From assembly GCA_928212115.1 (NCBI GenBank), contig CAKMRJ010005634.1:126147542-126211541 (forward strand): a DNA stretch of 64,000 bases, in the 5' to 3' direction. The DNA comes from Lactuca virosa (Eukaryota; Streptophyta; Magnoliopsida; Asterales; Asteraceae). This document shows positions 1 through 10,971 of this stretch, one piece after another. Position 1 is the first letter of the stretch. Every line of letters begins with the position of its first letter. A program made the translations under genes and the position numbers. The notes under the pieces were generated by a model. That model made no database searches, was not told where the DNA came from, and was given only the letters and a program-made list of their open reading frames with translations.

Positions 1-1191
1 AAAATATCCATTCCACAACCACCTCAAATAAACAAGTAATATATAAACACATAGCACGTATTTCATAGAAAATACTTCATATTTATGTGTTAGAAGAAAG
101 TAACTATACACTCACTTGATAAGATGATTATCGGACAGCACTACGACTCTCCAAGTAGTAACTCTTCGGTGAAACCAGTATCTCTTCACACACCGGGCTT
201 CTCGCGGGCAGAGCTTTGGCTCGAAAACTCTTTTCTTCTCGGGATCTTCGGTGTTTCGGGACTTGCTTCGGGTCTCGGGATGATACCGGGGCTTCGGGGG
301 TATAACTTGCACGTAAATCGAGGTAATATGGAGTGAGAGGAAAGGAATTGAGCAACAAACTCGGTTGGCCTCACTTTCTATTTATAGGAGGCTGAAAAAC
401 CATTCTCACGTCGTGAGCCACTAATGCTCACGTCGTAAGCTCGATAGGTCACTGCGTTCGTCATGGCCACGTGCCCTGGAAGACGTAAATCACCTGCTCA
501 CCTACGTGCGCCCCGAACTTCAGAAATTCATATCTTTTGCATACGAGCTCCGTTTTCGATGTTTTTTATATGCACACGTAGGTGACATTACGATCTACAA
601 CTCTCGTTTAGACTCCATCGGCTAATTTTGAATTTATTTTTATTATATTATTTTTAGTAGGCCGGGACAGGAAAAGTCTGCTACTAAATCATAACTTCTT
701 CATCCGACGTCCGTTTTCGTCTGTCTTTTTACCGTTGAACTACTATCGACGAGATCTTTGATTCTCGTTTAGATTGTTTCGGCTAGAAATCACTCGATCT
801 CAAAATCAAACTTCGGGCTACATACTGCTAAGCTGGAACTTAGAAAAATCCTAACTTCCTCATATGAAGTCAGATTTGGGCGTTCTTTTCATGCACACTC
901 TCGGTTTGACGAACACTACGACTTTCGTTTAGATCACTAAGGCTAAATATCGCTCTATCGTAAATTCACTATTTACGTCGCGCTGTGTCGTGCCGGTTCT
1001 ATCGCGAAACTTCGACAGGTCATAACTTCTTCGTTATAACTCGGATTTCGGCGTTCTTTATATGTACGGAATCCTTGTAACATATACTACAACTTAGTTA
1101 AGATTACTCCTTATAAATAATATTCCATCAAAAAGTCATTTTTGACACTTATCGTCTCTAAATTGACTATCCCTGATCTACGGGCGTTACA
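1..1191 (-). mobile_element. 3' LTR of coding-poor gypsy element A (partial)
   Basis: The reverse strand reads TGTAACGCCCGTAG from 1191 downwards, directly after a purine-rich tract. The same sequence recurs in 2730-4059 plus 15246-15952, so these are the two LTRs of one element. The far end of this LTR lies beyond position 1. It carries the palindrome CTCACGTCGTGAG twice near 404-440. No coding capacity is seen; the short ORFs here are chance. Confidence 0.85.
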
Positions 1192-1208
1192 ATTATCTCC
1201 CCCTTAGG
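1192..1208 (-). other. polypurine tract of element A
   Basis: The reverse strand reads CCTAAGGGGGAGATAAT immediately before the LTR start TGTAACG. This is the normal position and composition of the plus-strand primer of a gypsy retrotransposon. Confidence 0.8.
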
Positions 1209-2713
1209 ATGATTACGTCCCGAAATCATCAACGAAATAGGGCTTGCATAATGATTCCATACGTTATCTCTTCATCCTAGGTAATAACCGTAACTTCTAT
1301 GTTTCCTCGAAAGAGTATCTAACTCTAGGGCTTCTTGACTGCAAACGATTCTCAATCTTGCATCTGCTTTTCGTATTATGTTGGACTTTCAATCATAACC
1401 TTCGAATTACAAAATAAGTCCTTATTGTGGACTCCTTCTTCTTCTTAGGATAAATACTTTCCTTTATATATTGTAGCAGACCGATGGGCCGTGCTCTAAT
1501 GACCTCTCATCGTATGATGCAACGCTTAGACTCAGGTCTTTTAGAGTTAAATTCCAAAATGGAATATACCTTCCTTCATATTCTAATGTGATGTAATCAC
1601 ATTTCAGCTTGTAGCATTTCTAGCTACTAACTTCTTTAACAACGAGCGCGATGCTATCGATCGCATTGATTTCAATCTTCTGACTTAAGTCAGATGTTAC
1701 ATCGAACTTGGTTCTCTGAACCACATAACAAACTCATCGTAGTTGGACTCAATTTGATATGATCACTAGGGTCAGAATATCAATCATCTTCTTAGTCATT
1801 ACCGAAACAATGGTAACGACATACATGAATAAAAACGAACTCAATTACAAGCTTCTTGGTAACCTTGTGACTTTCCCTGATCCAAGCGTGAGTCTTGTGC
1901 TTCCAATAGTATAGATCTCTACTACTATTCACAGCTACTCATACTCGTCCCAAGTATTGTCTCGCAGTCCCCAAGTCCTAAAATCACCAAACAATTTAAC
2001 ACATACGAATGTGTCCAATTAATCATAAAAAATTTCCTAGACTCTACTAGGACTTCTTCCATGCGTATCTTCAATCATCAAGTCTACTTCAACTCGGTTG
2101 GTGATGGAAATTCCAGAAGATGGGACAACTTCAAGAATTACACCAATCGTTCCATCATCCTGCCAATCGAAGGTATACTTCAAACATACCGTACTCCTCT
2201 AAACGTTCCGTTATTTTATCAGACATATTCTAAGGGCAAGATATCACTCTTACGATATCTTCTGATAGGTTTCATTCACTATCATAAGCCTTTCATTTCC
2301 TCCATTTACTCAATTCTCTACAAGTCTTCATCATAACGTTTTGTACACCCAAGCAGACGTTCGGTGTACCGGGCGAGAATTTAAGATAAGAAAGCTTTAT
2401 TTACGATAGACATATAAATCTCATTATCACTCCGAAACGTTTACATGCTAGTTCTAATACCATAGTCGTACGCTTAGAATCCTAAACACATAAGGTTTCC
2501 AGATCCGGTTGGCAACAAACCGTAGATCCGAACAAATAATATCATATATAGCAAACATATCGCATTTAGCACATAAAAGCATTTTAGGCATCTTTCCTAA
2601 AATATAGTAGTGTTCGTGTCTAAAATATGGTAGACACTCATCTCACAATCATCGATTAGCATTCTAAGTTTAAGTCTATAAATCCTACATATTCCCAGTT
2701 CGCTTAAACTAAT

Positions 2714-2725
2714 GCTCTGATACCA
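2714..2725 (-). other. primer-binding site of element A (tRNA-Met type)
   Basis: The reverse strand reads TGGTATCAGAGC, the standard initiator-tRNA-Met complement of plant LTR retrotransposons. It lies a few bases after the LTR end GATGTCA. Confidence 0.9.
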
Positions 2726-2729
2726 ACTA

Positions 2730-4059
2730 TGACATCCCCAATTTCACCCCCAGAAAAGACTGATTTGTTTATGCTTTATTTTTAAAATCAGAGTAATCGT
2801 TTAAAGAAAACGGTTGTGGAATTTGTTCCCAAAACAAGATAAGATAAGAATTTATCAAAGCATTTCTTTAAAGAAATGTATTTTCATTATATAACAAAAT
2901 CTCGGGATGTCATGTTCCGATACAGACCAAAAGCATAAATAGAACTTACATTTATATACACTAATTATTTACATCTCCTTTAATCTCTCAGTGAAATATG
3001 TCTTCGTATCGATACCTGTGATACAAAGAAAACTGAGTGGGTCAGGCTTGGGAGCCTGGTGAGCATATAGGGTTTTCAACCCACAATAATACAATTATTA
3101 TATTCAATCATCAAGCAATCAACCCAATTACTCATCCCCATTCTCTTCATTTAATAATCCCTAAGGATTTATCTTAAGAATCATCTCCTAAATCGTATTT
3201 ACCTCTCATCTCTTTACATCGCATTTCCTTATAGGTTTGTTCCTAACAACTTTTCCTAAGGATCATCGCCTACATCACGTAGACAGTACTGATTCGGGAA
3301 TTACTCCCTCAATACATGCCCAGTAAGGGTTGGAGTATCATCGCATGAATACGTAGTTACAACATCGCCTGAACTCGTAATTCATCACCTACAGGTTATG
3401 AGCCTGCTGGTGTTTCCACGGGGTCATCTAGAATAGTCCGTGGTCGCCATCTATACTCTGGTAGATGACTACATCGCCAAATTGTCGGTCAAGGTTATGG
3501 TATCTTTCATCCTACATCACCGATTCGTCATCACCTATATATCCTCACCTAATTATCGTCACCTATCTCTCATCATTTTATTTCATCACACACCAACTAT
3601 TTCATCTACCCATGCTTTATCCCCAAAATAATTATACCATTTAAATCATTTAAAACATGTATAAAACATCCATTCCACAACCACCTCAAATAAACAAGTA
3701 ATATATAAACACATAGCACGTATTTCATAGCAAATACTTCATATTTATGTGTTAGAAGAAAGTAGTAACTCTTCTGTGAAACCGGGATCTCTTCACACAC
3801 CGGGCTTCTCGCGGGCAGAGCTTCGGCTCGAAAACTCTTTTCTTCTCGGGATCTTCGGTGCTTCGGGACTTGCTTCGGGTCTCGGGATGATACTGGGGCT
3901 TCGGGGGTATAACTTGCACGTAAATCAAGGTAATATGGAGTTAGAGGAAAGGAATTGAGCAACAAACTCGGCTGGCCTCGCTTTCTATTTATAGGAGGCT
4001 GAAAAACCATTCTCACGTACTGAGACACTAATGCTGACGTCGTGAGCTCGATAGGTCAC
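2730..4059 (-). mobile_element. 5' LTR of element A, inner part
   Basis: On the reverse strand this segment ends in GATGTCA before the primer-binding site. From about 3660 to 4059 it repeats window positions 1-460. It is interrupted at 4059/4060 by the insertion 4060-15245; the rest of the LTR resumes at 15246. Paired motifs of the CTCACGTCGTGAG type are at 4011 and 4033. Confidence 0.85.
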
Positions 4060-5661
4060 TGATAGTGTCATTTTATTTGCTTCTTTTTATAGTTTATTTT
4101 AGCACATTCCATCTCATTTTAGTTAATCTTCATGCATATTTTCTCTTTTTGTTTTTTTTTTCTCCTTTACCGGGTGCTTTCCAGTCTTTTGAGCTTATTT
4201 GCAGGATTTATCGAAGACTATTTGTCATTAGAGGTATGGAAGGAGTGCGGGACTTTTGGAGGCTTGTGGTTTGCTTGTGGACTTGAAGTAGTGTGATTGG
4301 GCATGTTGTCAACATAATCAAAGGAGCAAGTTGGGCTTAATTTTAGATGAAGAATGATGATGATGTGAAGAGAATTTTGAGCTATAGAAGATCAAGGAAG
4401 CAATGGCCCATCTTGGGAGATCAAGAAGACACAATTGGGCTATCAAGAACCTTTACATGTGGGCTGGACCAATAAATAAATGAGCAAAACTAGAAGGCCA
4501 ATCAAATGGGCCAAATGGCCCAGAATCCACGCGGTCCGCGTGGATTTACAAATGGTCCACGTGGATCGCACTGTGAAGAATCCGGATTTTTGACTTTTTG
4601 ACTCTATTTTGGGAAGGTTGGTGGAATGCTTTTGGGGGACTTTTGGATCTGATTTTTGACCACTTTTACTGGAGTTTTGAAGCAAGAAGGAAGGGGAACA
4701 CTTGGAGGAACAAACACCTTTTCTCTCTAGAAGATTGGAAGATTTAGAAGCTTGGAGTAATTTTTCTTCCAACTTGCATCTTGAACAATGTTTGGTATCA
4801 CTAATCTACTTTGCATTTCTTTCATTTTGGTCATGCTTGGCTAGACTCCTAATTGGTTGACTTGGATGTAAATGCTTGAATGTTTTGGTTATTTTGAATA
4901 ACTCCATGAACTTGTGTTGAATATCTATGATTATATTTTCTATGAAAACTTCCTTCATGTTTATATATCTCTAGTCATGAATATTGATATGTGAATGTTA
5001 TTTTTGTTGGTTAAATTCTTGGCTAAGTAATGGGTCTTCAATTTAACAAGCAACAATTAGTTTAAATGTTTGTTTTCATTTCATTTAGACTAAGAAAATA
5101 TTTTCTCCATAGTGGTAATGAAAGCAATAGATTACTCTTTGGATTTGGTGACTCTTAAAACCTAATGCTAATTGATTTTCACAAAATTACATGCTTCATT
5201 GGTTTTGTGACTTTGATTTAGGAAATGTGCTATGAGCTTCTCTAGTCATTTTAATACAAAAGAATAGTTGAAGCAAAGTTATGCTTATAAATTGCTATAG
5301 CCAAGTTAGATTATAAACACAAGTATTGCACCTTGGTATTCTCATGATTATTTAACTAAATGTTCAAGTAATGAAAGTCTAAAGTCAACCATCTTTATCT
5401 TATTGATTTTACATCAAAATTTGCTTTTGTTGAATTGTGTTTTTAAATCTTAGTGCAATTTTAGTTTTCTTTTAAACATCTCAAAAGATCAAAATCCCCA
5501 ATTTTTATTTTATTTTAGTTTTACAAGTGTTTGTACAACTAGATTTTCATAGAAGTAACGAATTGAACCAATCTCTGTGGATTCGACCCCTTTACCACTA
5601 TACACTATTTTAGTGTAAAAGATTTATGGTTATTTATTTTTGTTGGCCTCGACAACCACCA
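4060..5661 (+). mobile_element. 5' LTR of Athila-like element B
   Basis: It starts TGATAGTGTC and ends ACAACCACCA just before an Athila/Tat-type primer-binding site. It matches 9029-10628 over its whole 1.6-kb length with scattered substitutions. A palindrome CCACGCGG-T-CCGCGTGG lies at 4527-4543, and a CCACGTGG site follows 21 bp later. Confidence 0.9.
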
Positions 5662-5666
5662 AATTT

Positions 5667-5684
5667 TGGCACCGTTGCCGGGGA
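5667..5684 (+). other. primer-binding site of element B
   Basis: The sequence TGGCACCGTTGCCGGGGA follows the LTR end. This is one change from the TGGCGCC...GCCGGGGA signature of the Athila/Tat branch of Ty3-gypsy elements. Confidence 0.85.
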
Positions 5685-5760
5685 TTGGTTTATATTTAAT
5701 CAGTTTGTTTCTCTATGCCTAGATCTCATTGTGCAGGTACTCTAGTTTAAAACTCAAAAA

Positions 5761-6144
5761 TTGAAAAAAAAATATGGTTTGGAAATGAACAATCATTGCA
5801 TTAAAGACCAACTTTCTGAGCTAGCTCAGTTAGTTATGATGATTGGAAGTGGCCAAAGTGTGCAACCCACAACTCTTCCTTGTGATAATTGCGCCCAAAA
5901 TGGGCATCATTCCGATATGTGTCCATATTTACAAGGAGAATGGGAAGAAGTACAAGAAAAGGGAAGCTACTATTGGTCAAACCAATGGATTTATGATCAA
6001 ACTCAACATGATCAATGGTGGGACAACAACCAAGCTTGGGGATACAACCAATACCAAAGCCCATACGAAGCTTGGAGAAGTGACCAATACCAACCAACTC
6101 CACAATTCCAACATCCATATCCTCCACCTCCCCCAACAACCTGA
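5761..6144 (+). pseudogene. gag remnant of element B (zinc knuckle)
   Basis: The reading frame contains one CX2CX4HX4C zinc knuckle (CDNCAQNGHHSDMC) followed by a Trp/Tyr/Gln-rich tail ending in a proline run. This arrangement is typical of the nucleocapsid end of Athila-type Gag. The capsid part is missing: the leader leads almost directly into this frame. The first codon in the frame is TTG, so no credible translation start is seen. It is a deleted remnant. Confidence 0.7.
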
Positions 6145-6182
6145 AACGCTAAGCATGTCCTTAGATGAGATTGTGAAGAGCA

Positions 6183-6908
6183 TTGCTACTTCTACCCATC
6201 ATTTCCAGGAAACAACGCAAGCTAGCCTCAAAAAGCTTAGAGCAACAAATAACACAAGTTGCTCAAACAATAAGTATAATGGAAGCTCAAGAAAAACTAC
6301 CTTCTGAAGAGAGCCCATGGCATAACACATGTGTCATTCCTTTAAAAGATGAGAAAAATTTTGATGGCCCAAGATTGTTATATGAAGAAGAGGAAGAAGA
6401 AGTAGAAGTGGAAGAAGTTGTCAAGGAGGAAGAAGAAATTGAGAAAGTTGTCAATGAAACTATAGAGGAAGTGTTGGTGGTTAACGAAAGAGAGATTGAG
6501 CCACCCACTACCATTGAGAAACTAACTCCAGTGGTAGAACAACCACAAGATCCGGAAACGATAAATCTGTCGGACCCTTCAAAGGATACGTATCCTGAGA
6601 AAGAAGATGCCCAACCGGTCACCTACTCAACCACCATGTCAAAGAGGGAAGAGTTAGTCACCTTATTGAACAAATACAAGAAAGAATATGGTTGGATGAT
6701 TGCTATTATCAAAGGTCTAAGTCCGATGTGGTTCTCTCGTAAAAAGAAAGTCAAATACAAGAAAGGAGTCCTAATGGAGGTCCGGAAATTAAAAAATGTC
6801 GACACGGGGAAAATCTTCAAAGTCAATGGGCATCACTTGAAATCTTTCTATGAAGGTTTTAATGTAAATATGCTAGATGTCATCCATTTGGATGCCCCAG
6901 TATACTGA
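6183..6908 (+). pseudogene. fused gag/integrase-tail remnant of element B
   Basis: The frame begins with gag-like coiled sequence and continues through a Glu/Val-rich acidic stretch (about residues 70-110). It ends with a segment containing GKIFKVNGHHLKSF, which resembles the last conserved block of Athila/Tat integrase. Reverse transcriptase, RNase H and the integrase core are absent. Element B is therefore an internally deleted, non-autonomous copy. The frame overlaps the previous one in another phase, consistent with decay. Confidence 0.6.
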
Positions 6909-9028
6909 AACCGAGAGGGGAGGACGTCTCGCCAAAGACGTTAAAGAGGGGCATTTTTGGAAAACTTAGTGTTTTCATCTTTTCTAATTCCAAATAAATG
7001 TTTTAGATAAATCCTTTTTGCATTTCACATTTATTCTTCTCCCTTCTTGCAGTAAAAGAGTGTTGAATTTTAAGCCCCCGGTGTTCGTTTTGGTCAAGCA
7101 TGAAGGTTTGAGATTTTTCACGGGTTCACAAATGGACCGCGTGTACTCGGAAGGGCGTCCGTGTGGGTTATACAAACGGACCGCGTGTGGTCAATAAAAT
7201 CGACCGCGTCATTCTTCAAATATGGATGGTCACAGACCTTTTTACGCAGACCGCGTGTACTCGAGGGGTTGTCCGCGTGGGTTATTGAAATGGTCCGCGT
7301 GTACCTGATGCCTTGTCCGCGTGTACTACAAATGGTCCGCGTGTACTCCAGAAATTGTCCGCGTGGATTCGTTGACCAACTTTGACCAGCTTTAACTTCC
7401 ATTAAGTTTTGACCAAATAACTTAAGTGACATGCAATCCTTCTTCTTCATTAGCACACGAGTTGTTTCCCCCTCTCTATGCATTCTTTCTCTTTCAATAA
7501 TCAATACCCATATCCTCCTCCCGATCCCCCGGTTTAGGTACTTTCGCCTCGCCCCAAGCATTGAGGACAATGCTTATTTCTAAGCTTAAGGTGGGGTATT
7601 TCCTTTTCTTTTTGTTTTCTCATGCATTCTAACTTAGGTTGCATATCATTTTAGCCTTAATTTGCATTCATTTTTTTTATAAAACTCCAAAAAGATTTTA
7701 TTTTCTTCTTTTTCACTTTTTATTTTACATGACATTTAGCTTAGGGCATTAGCATTCATGCATTTTTGTTATCTGTTTATTCTCACCCCTTGGATGCCAT
7801 GGAACAAGTTCACAATTATTGTATCATTATTGGTCCAGGATCTTGTTGCTATCTCACCCATCGAATCAGGACCACTAGCTGCAGTTTGGGACTTCATACT
7901 TAGGATCAGATGTTGGAAGCTTAAAGGGGTAAGTGATCATGGCCAGGTAGTTTTATGAAGAATTATGCATGAAATACTAACAACTGTAGGATATACTATA
8001 GCAATGGATGTTCTTAGCCTTGCGGTCCATATCGCCGAGAGGATCACACTTGATCGTGTTTGAACCGTTAGGATGAAGCATTGGTGCTCGTCCCCGAGTA
8101 GAATCCATATCCGGTCTCTTTACATCACCATTTTTTTTGCGATTTCCTTAGGATTTTAGAGAGTCTTTTAGCCCACGTTTGGGCATTTTCGTTATTTTTG
8201 AAAAATCACTAGTTTGAAAAGGAGCGTACATCTTTACGCTCCACACATGGTCATTTTCACACTTAGACCATTCGGATTATATTATTACCCTCTCGGTTCC
8301 ACTTATATACTTTTGGGAACCAAATATTGAGTCAAAAAGTTTTCTATATAAAAAAAATCAATATGTTAGTGCATTACCTTCAAGTTAATGTTATAAAAAA
8401 TATCCAAGCTGCAATTATCTTAGATAGGTGACCGGTTCAATTATTGAACAAATTTTCCTACATTTTGATCACCCGACGTTTGATACTTATTTATTTGTTA
8501 GGAATGTTTTGTTGTATATAGATCGAGTTGTTTCTTTTCGCAAATTGGTGATGTTAGAGAGACAGTCGAGTCGGATACTACGGAAGGTTTGGTCCAACAC
8601 TAAGTGAATTGATTCCTACAACGGTGCCCGAGCGATGAAACCCAATCACACTTGAGAGTGGCCGACAAACGTGAGATCACACAACTTTCGTGATAAGAGT
8701 GTACACTTAAGAGAATAGCTCCACACGAGCCCATCCAGCTGCTTTCTCCCTACTACAGATGTTCTTCATTGTATGCATGTTCAATTGGGGCTGCGACTGA
8801 CCATCCCTCCTTGCTCACCTAAAGGAGTTGTCCTAGCTGTGGTTTATGGTTCCATTGTCATCGGATGAAAAAGTCATGAGTTAATAGCAGGATTAATTCT
8901 GACCATGTTGACTAACGGTGATCAGGTTTCGCGGTTCTATCCATTCTTTTTATTTTCTTAGGATAGTTCATCCCGAGTTCATTTTAGTCTTGTCTTGAGG
9001 ACAAGTAAGGTTTAAGCTTGGGGTGATT
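6909..9028 (+). mobile_element. 3' non-coding region of element B with CCGCGTG array
   Basis: No protein-coding signal is seen. Between 7137 and 7365 the heptamer CCGCGTG (one CCGTGTG and one CCGCGTC variant) recurs ten times, mostly 20-23 bp apart. The region ends in a purine-rich tract (GAGGACAAGTAAGG... then AAGCTTGGGGTGATT) directly before the 3' LTR at 9029, as in Athila-type elements. Confidence 0.7.
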
Positions 9029-10628
9029 TGATAGTTTCATTTTATTTACTTCTTTTTATAGTTTATTTTAGCACATTCCATCTCATTTTAGTTAATCTTC
9101 ATGCATATTTTCTCTTTTCGTTATTTTTCTCCTTTACCGGGTGCTTTCCATTCTTTTGAGCTTATTTGCAGGATTTATCGAAGACTATTTGTCATTAGAG
9201 GTATGGAAGGAGTGCGGGACTTTTGGAGGCTTGCGGTTTGCTTGTGGACTTGAAGTGGTGTGATTGGGCATGTTGTCAACATAATCAAAGGAGCAAGTTA
9301 GGCTTAATTTTAGATGAAGAATGATGATGATGTGAAGAGAATTTTGAGCTATAGAAGATCAAGGAAGCAATGACCCATCTTGGGAGAGTCAAGAAGACAC
9401 AATTAGGCTATCAAGAACCTTTACATGTGAGCTGGACCAATAAATAAAGGAGCAAAACTAGAAGGCCAATCAAATGGGCCAAATGGCCCAGAATCCATGC
9501 GGTCCGCGTGGATTTACAAATGGTCCACGTGGATCGCACTGTGAAGAATCCGGATTTTTGACTTTTTGACTCTATTTTGGGAAGGTTGGTGGAATGCTTT
9601 TGGGGGACTTTTTGATCTGATTTTTGACCACTTTTACTGGAGTTTTGAAGCAAGAAGGAAGGGGAACACTTGGAGGAACAAACACCTTTTCTCTCTAGAA
9701 GATTGGAAGATTTAGAAGCTTGGAGCAATTTTTCTTCCAAGTTGCATCTTGAACAATGTTTGGTATCACTAATCTACTTTGCATTTCTTTCATTTTGGCC
9801 ATGCTTGGCTAGACTCATATCTGGTTGACTTGGATGTAATTGCTTGAATGTTTTGGTTATTTTGAAGAACTCCATGAACTTGTGTTGAATATCTATGATT
9901 ATATTTTCTATGAAAACTTCCTTCATGTTTATATATCTCTAGTCATGAATATTGATATGTGAATGTTATTTTTGTTGGTTAAATTCTTGGCTAAGTAATG
10001 GGTCTTCAATTTAACAAGCAACAATTAGTTTAAATGTTTGTTTTCATTTCATTTAGACTAAGAAAATATTTTCTCCATAGTGGTAATGAAAGCAATAGAT
10101 TACTCTTTGGATTTGGTGACTCTTAAAACCTAATGCTAATTGATTTTCACAAAATTACATGCTTCATTAGTTTTGTGACTTTGATTTAGGAAATGTGCTA
10201 TGAGCTTCTCTAGTCATTTTAATACAAAAGAACAGTTGAGGCAAATTATGCTTATAAATTGCTATAGCCAAGTTAGATTATAAACACAAGTATTGCACCT
10301 TGGTATTCTCATGATTATTTAACCAAATGTTCAAGTAATGAAAGTCTAAAGTCAACCATCTTTATCTTATTGATTTTACATCAAAATTTGCTTTTGTTGA
10401 ATTGTGTTTTTAAATCTTAGTGTAATTTTAGTTTTCTTTTAAACATCTCAAAAGATCAAAATCCCCCATTTTTATTTTATTTTAGTTTTACAAGTGTTTG
10501 TACAACTAGATTTTCATAGAAGTAACAAATTGAACCAATCTCTGTGGATTCGACCCCTTTACCACTATACACTATTTTAGTGTAAAAGATTTATGGTTAT
10601 TTATTTTTGTTGGCCTCGACAACCACCA
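9029..10628 (+). mobile_element. 3' LTR of element B
   Basis: It starts TGATAGTTTC after the purine-rich tract and ends ACAACCACCA. It repeats 4060-5661 with a few differences, for example GTGTC against GTTTC at the start. Confidence 0.9.
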
Positions 10629-10971
10629 AATTTTGGCACCGTTGCCGGGGATTGGTTTATATTTAATCAGTTTGTTTCTCTATGCCTAGATCTCATTGTG
10701 CAGGTACTCTAGTTTAAAACACAAAAATTGAAAAAAAAATATGGTTTGGAAATGAACAATCCTTGCATGAAAGACCAACTTTCTGAGCTAGCTCAGTCAG
10801 TTATGATGATTGGAAGTGACCAAAGTGTGCAACCCACAACTCTTCTTTGTGATAATTGCGCCCAAAATGGACATCATTCCGATATGTGTCCATATTTACA
10901 AGGAGAATGGGAAGAAGTACAAGAAAGGGGAAGCTACTATTGGTCAAACCAATGGATTTATGATCATGGAC
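10629..10971 (+). mobile_element. second partial internal region of an Athila-like element
   Basis: After the second LTR comes another primer-binding site (10634-10651) and the same gag start as 5761 onwards, including the CDNCAQNGHHSDMC knuckle. The order LTR-internal-LTR-internal implies a tandem copy made by LTR recombination. The copy stops abruptly at about 10971, inside a tract shared with 5985-5998, where chromovirus reverse transcriptase begins. Confidence 0.8.

Larger units (their letters stand above)
1192..2729 (-). mobile_element. non-coding internal region of element A (LARD-like)
   Basis: Only about 1.5 kb separates the polypurine tract from the primer-binding site, and no gag, protease or pol motif is seen in it. 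The part next to the primer-binding site (about 2395-2713) matches the leader of element E (45625-45955), so A derives from the same gypsy group. The remainder (1209-2340) is unrecognised. The element must have depended on proteins made elsewhere. Confidence 0.75.

Noticed and set aside
6287..6622. Reverse-strand Ser/Thr-rich ORF.
   Set aside because: Shadow of the Glu-rich frame of element B.
7137..7365. CRISPR-like spaced repeat.
   Set aside because: The repeat core is only 7-9 bp, it lies inside a plant LTR element, and no cas genes exist here.
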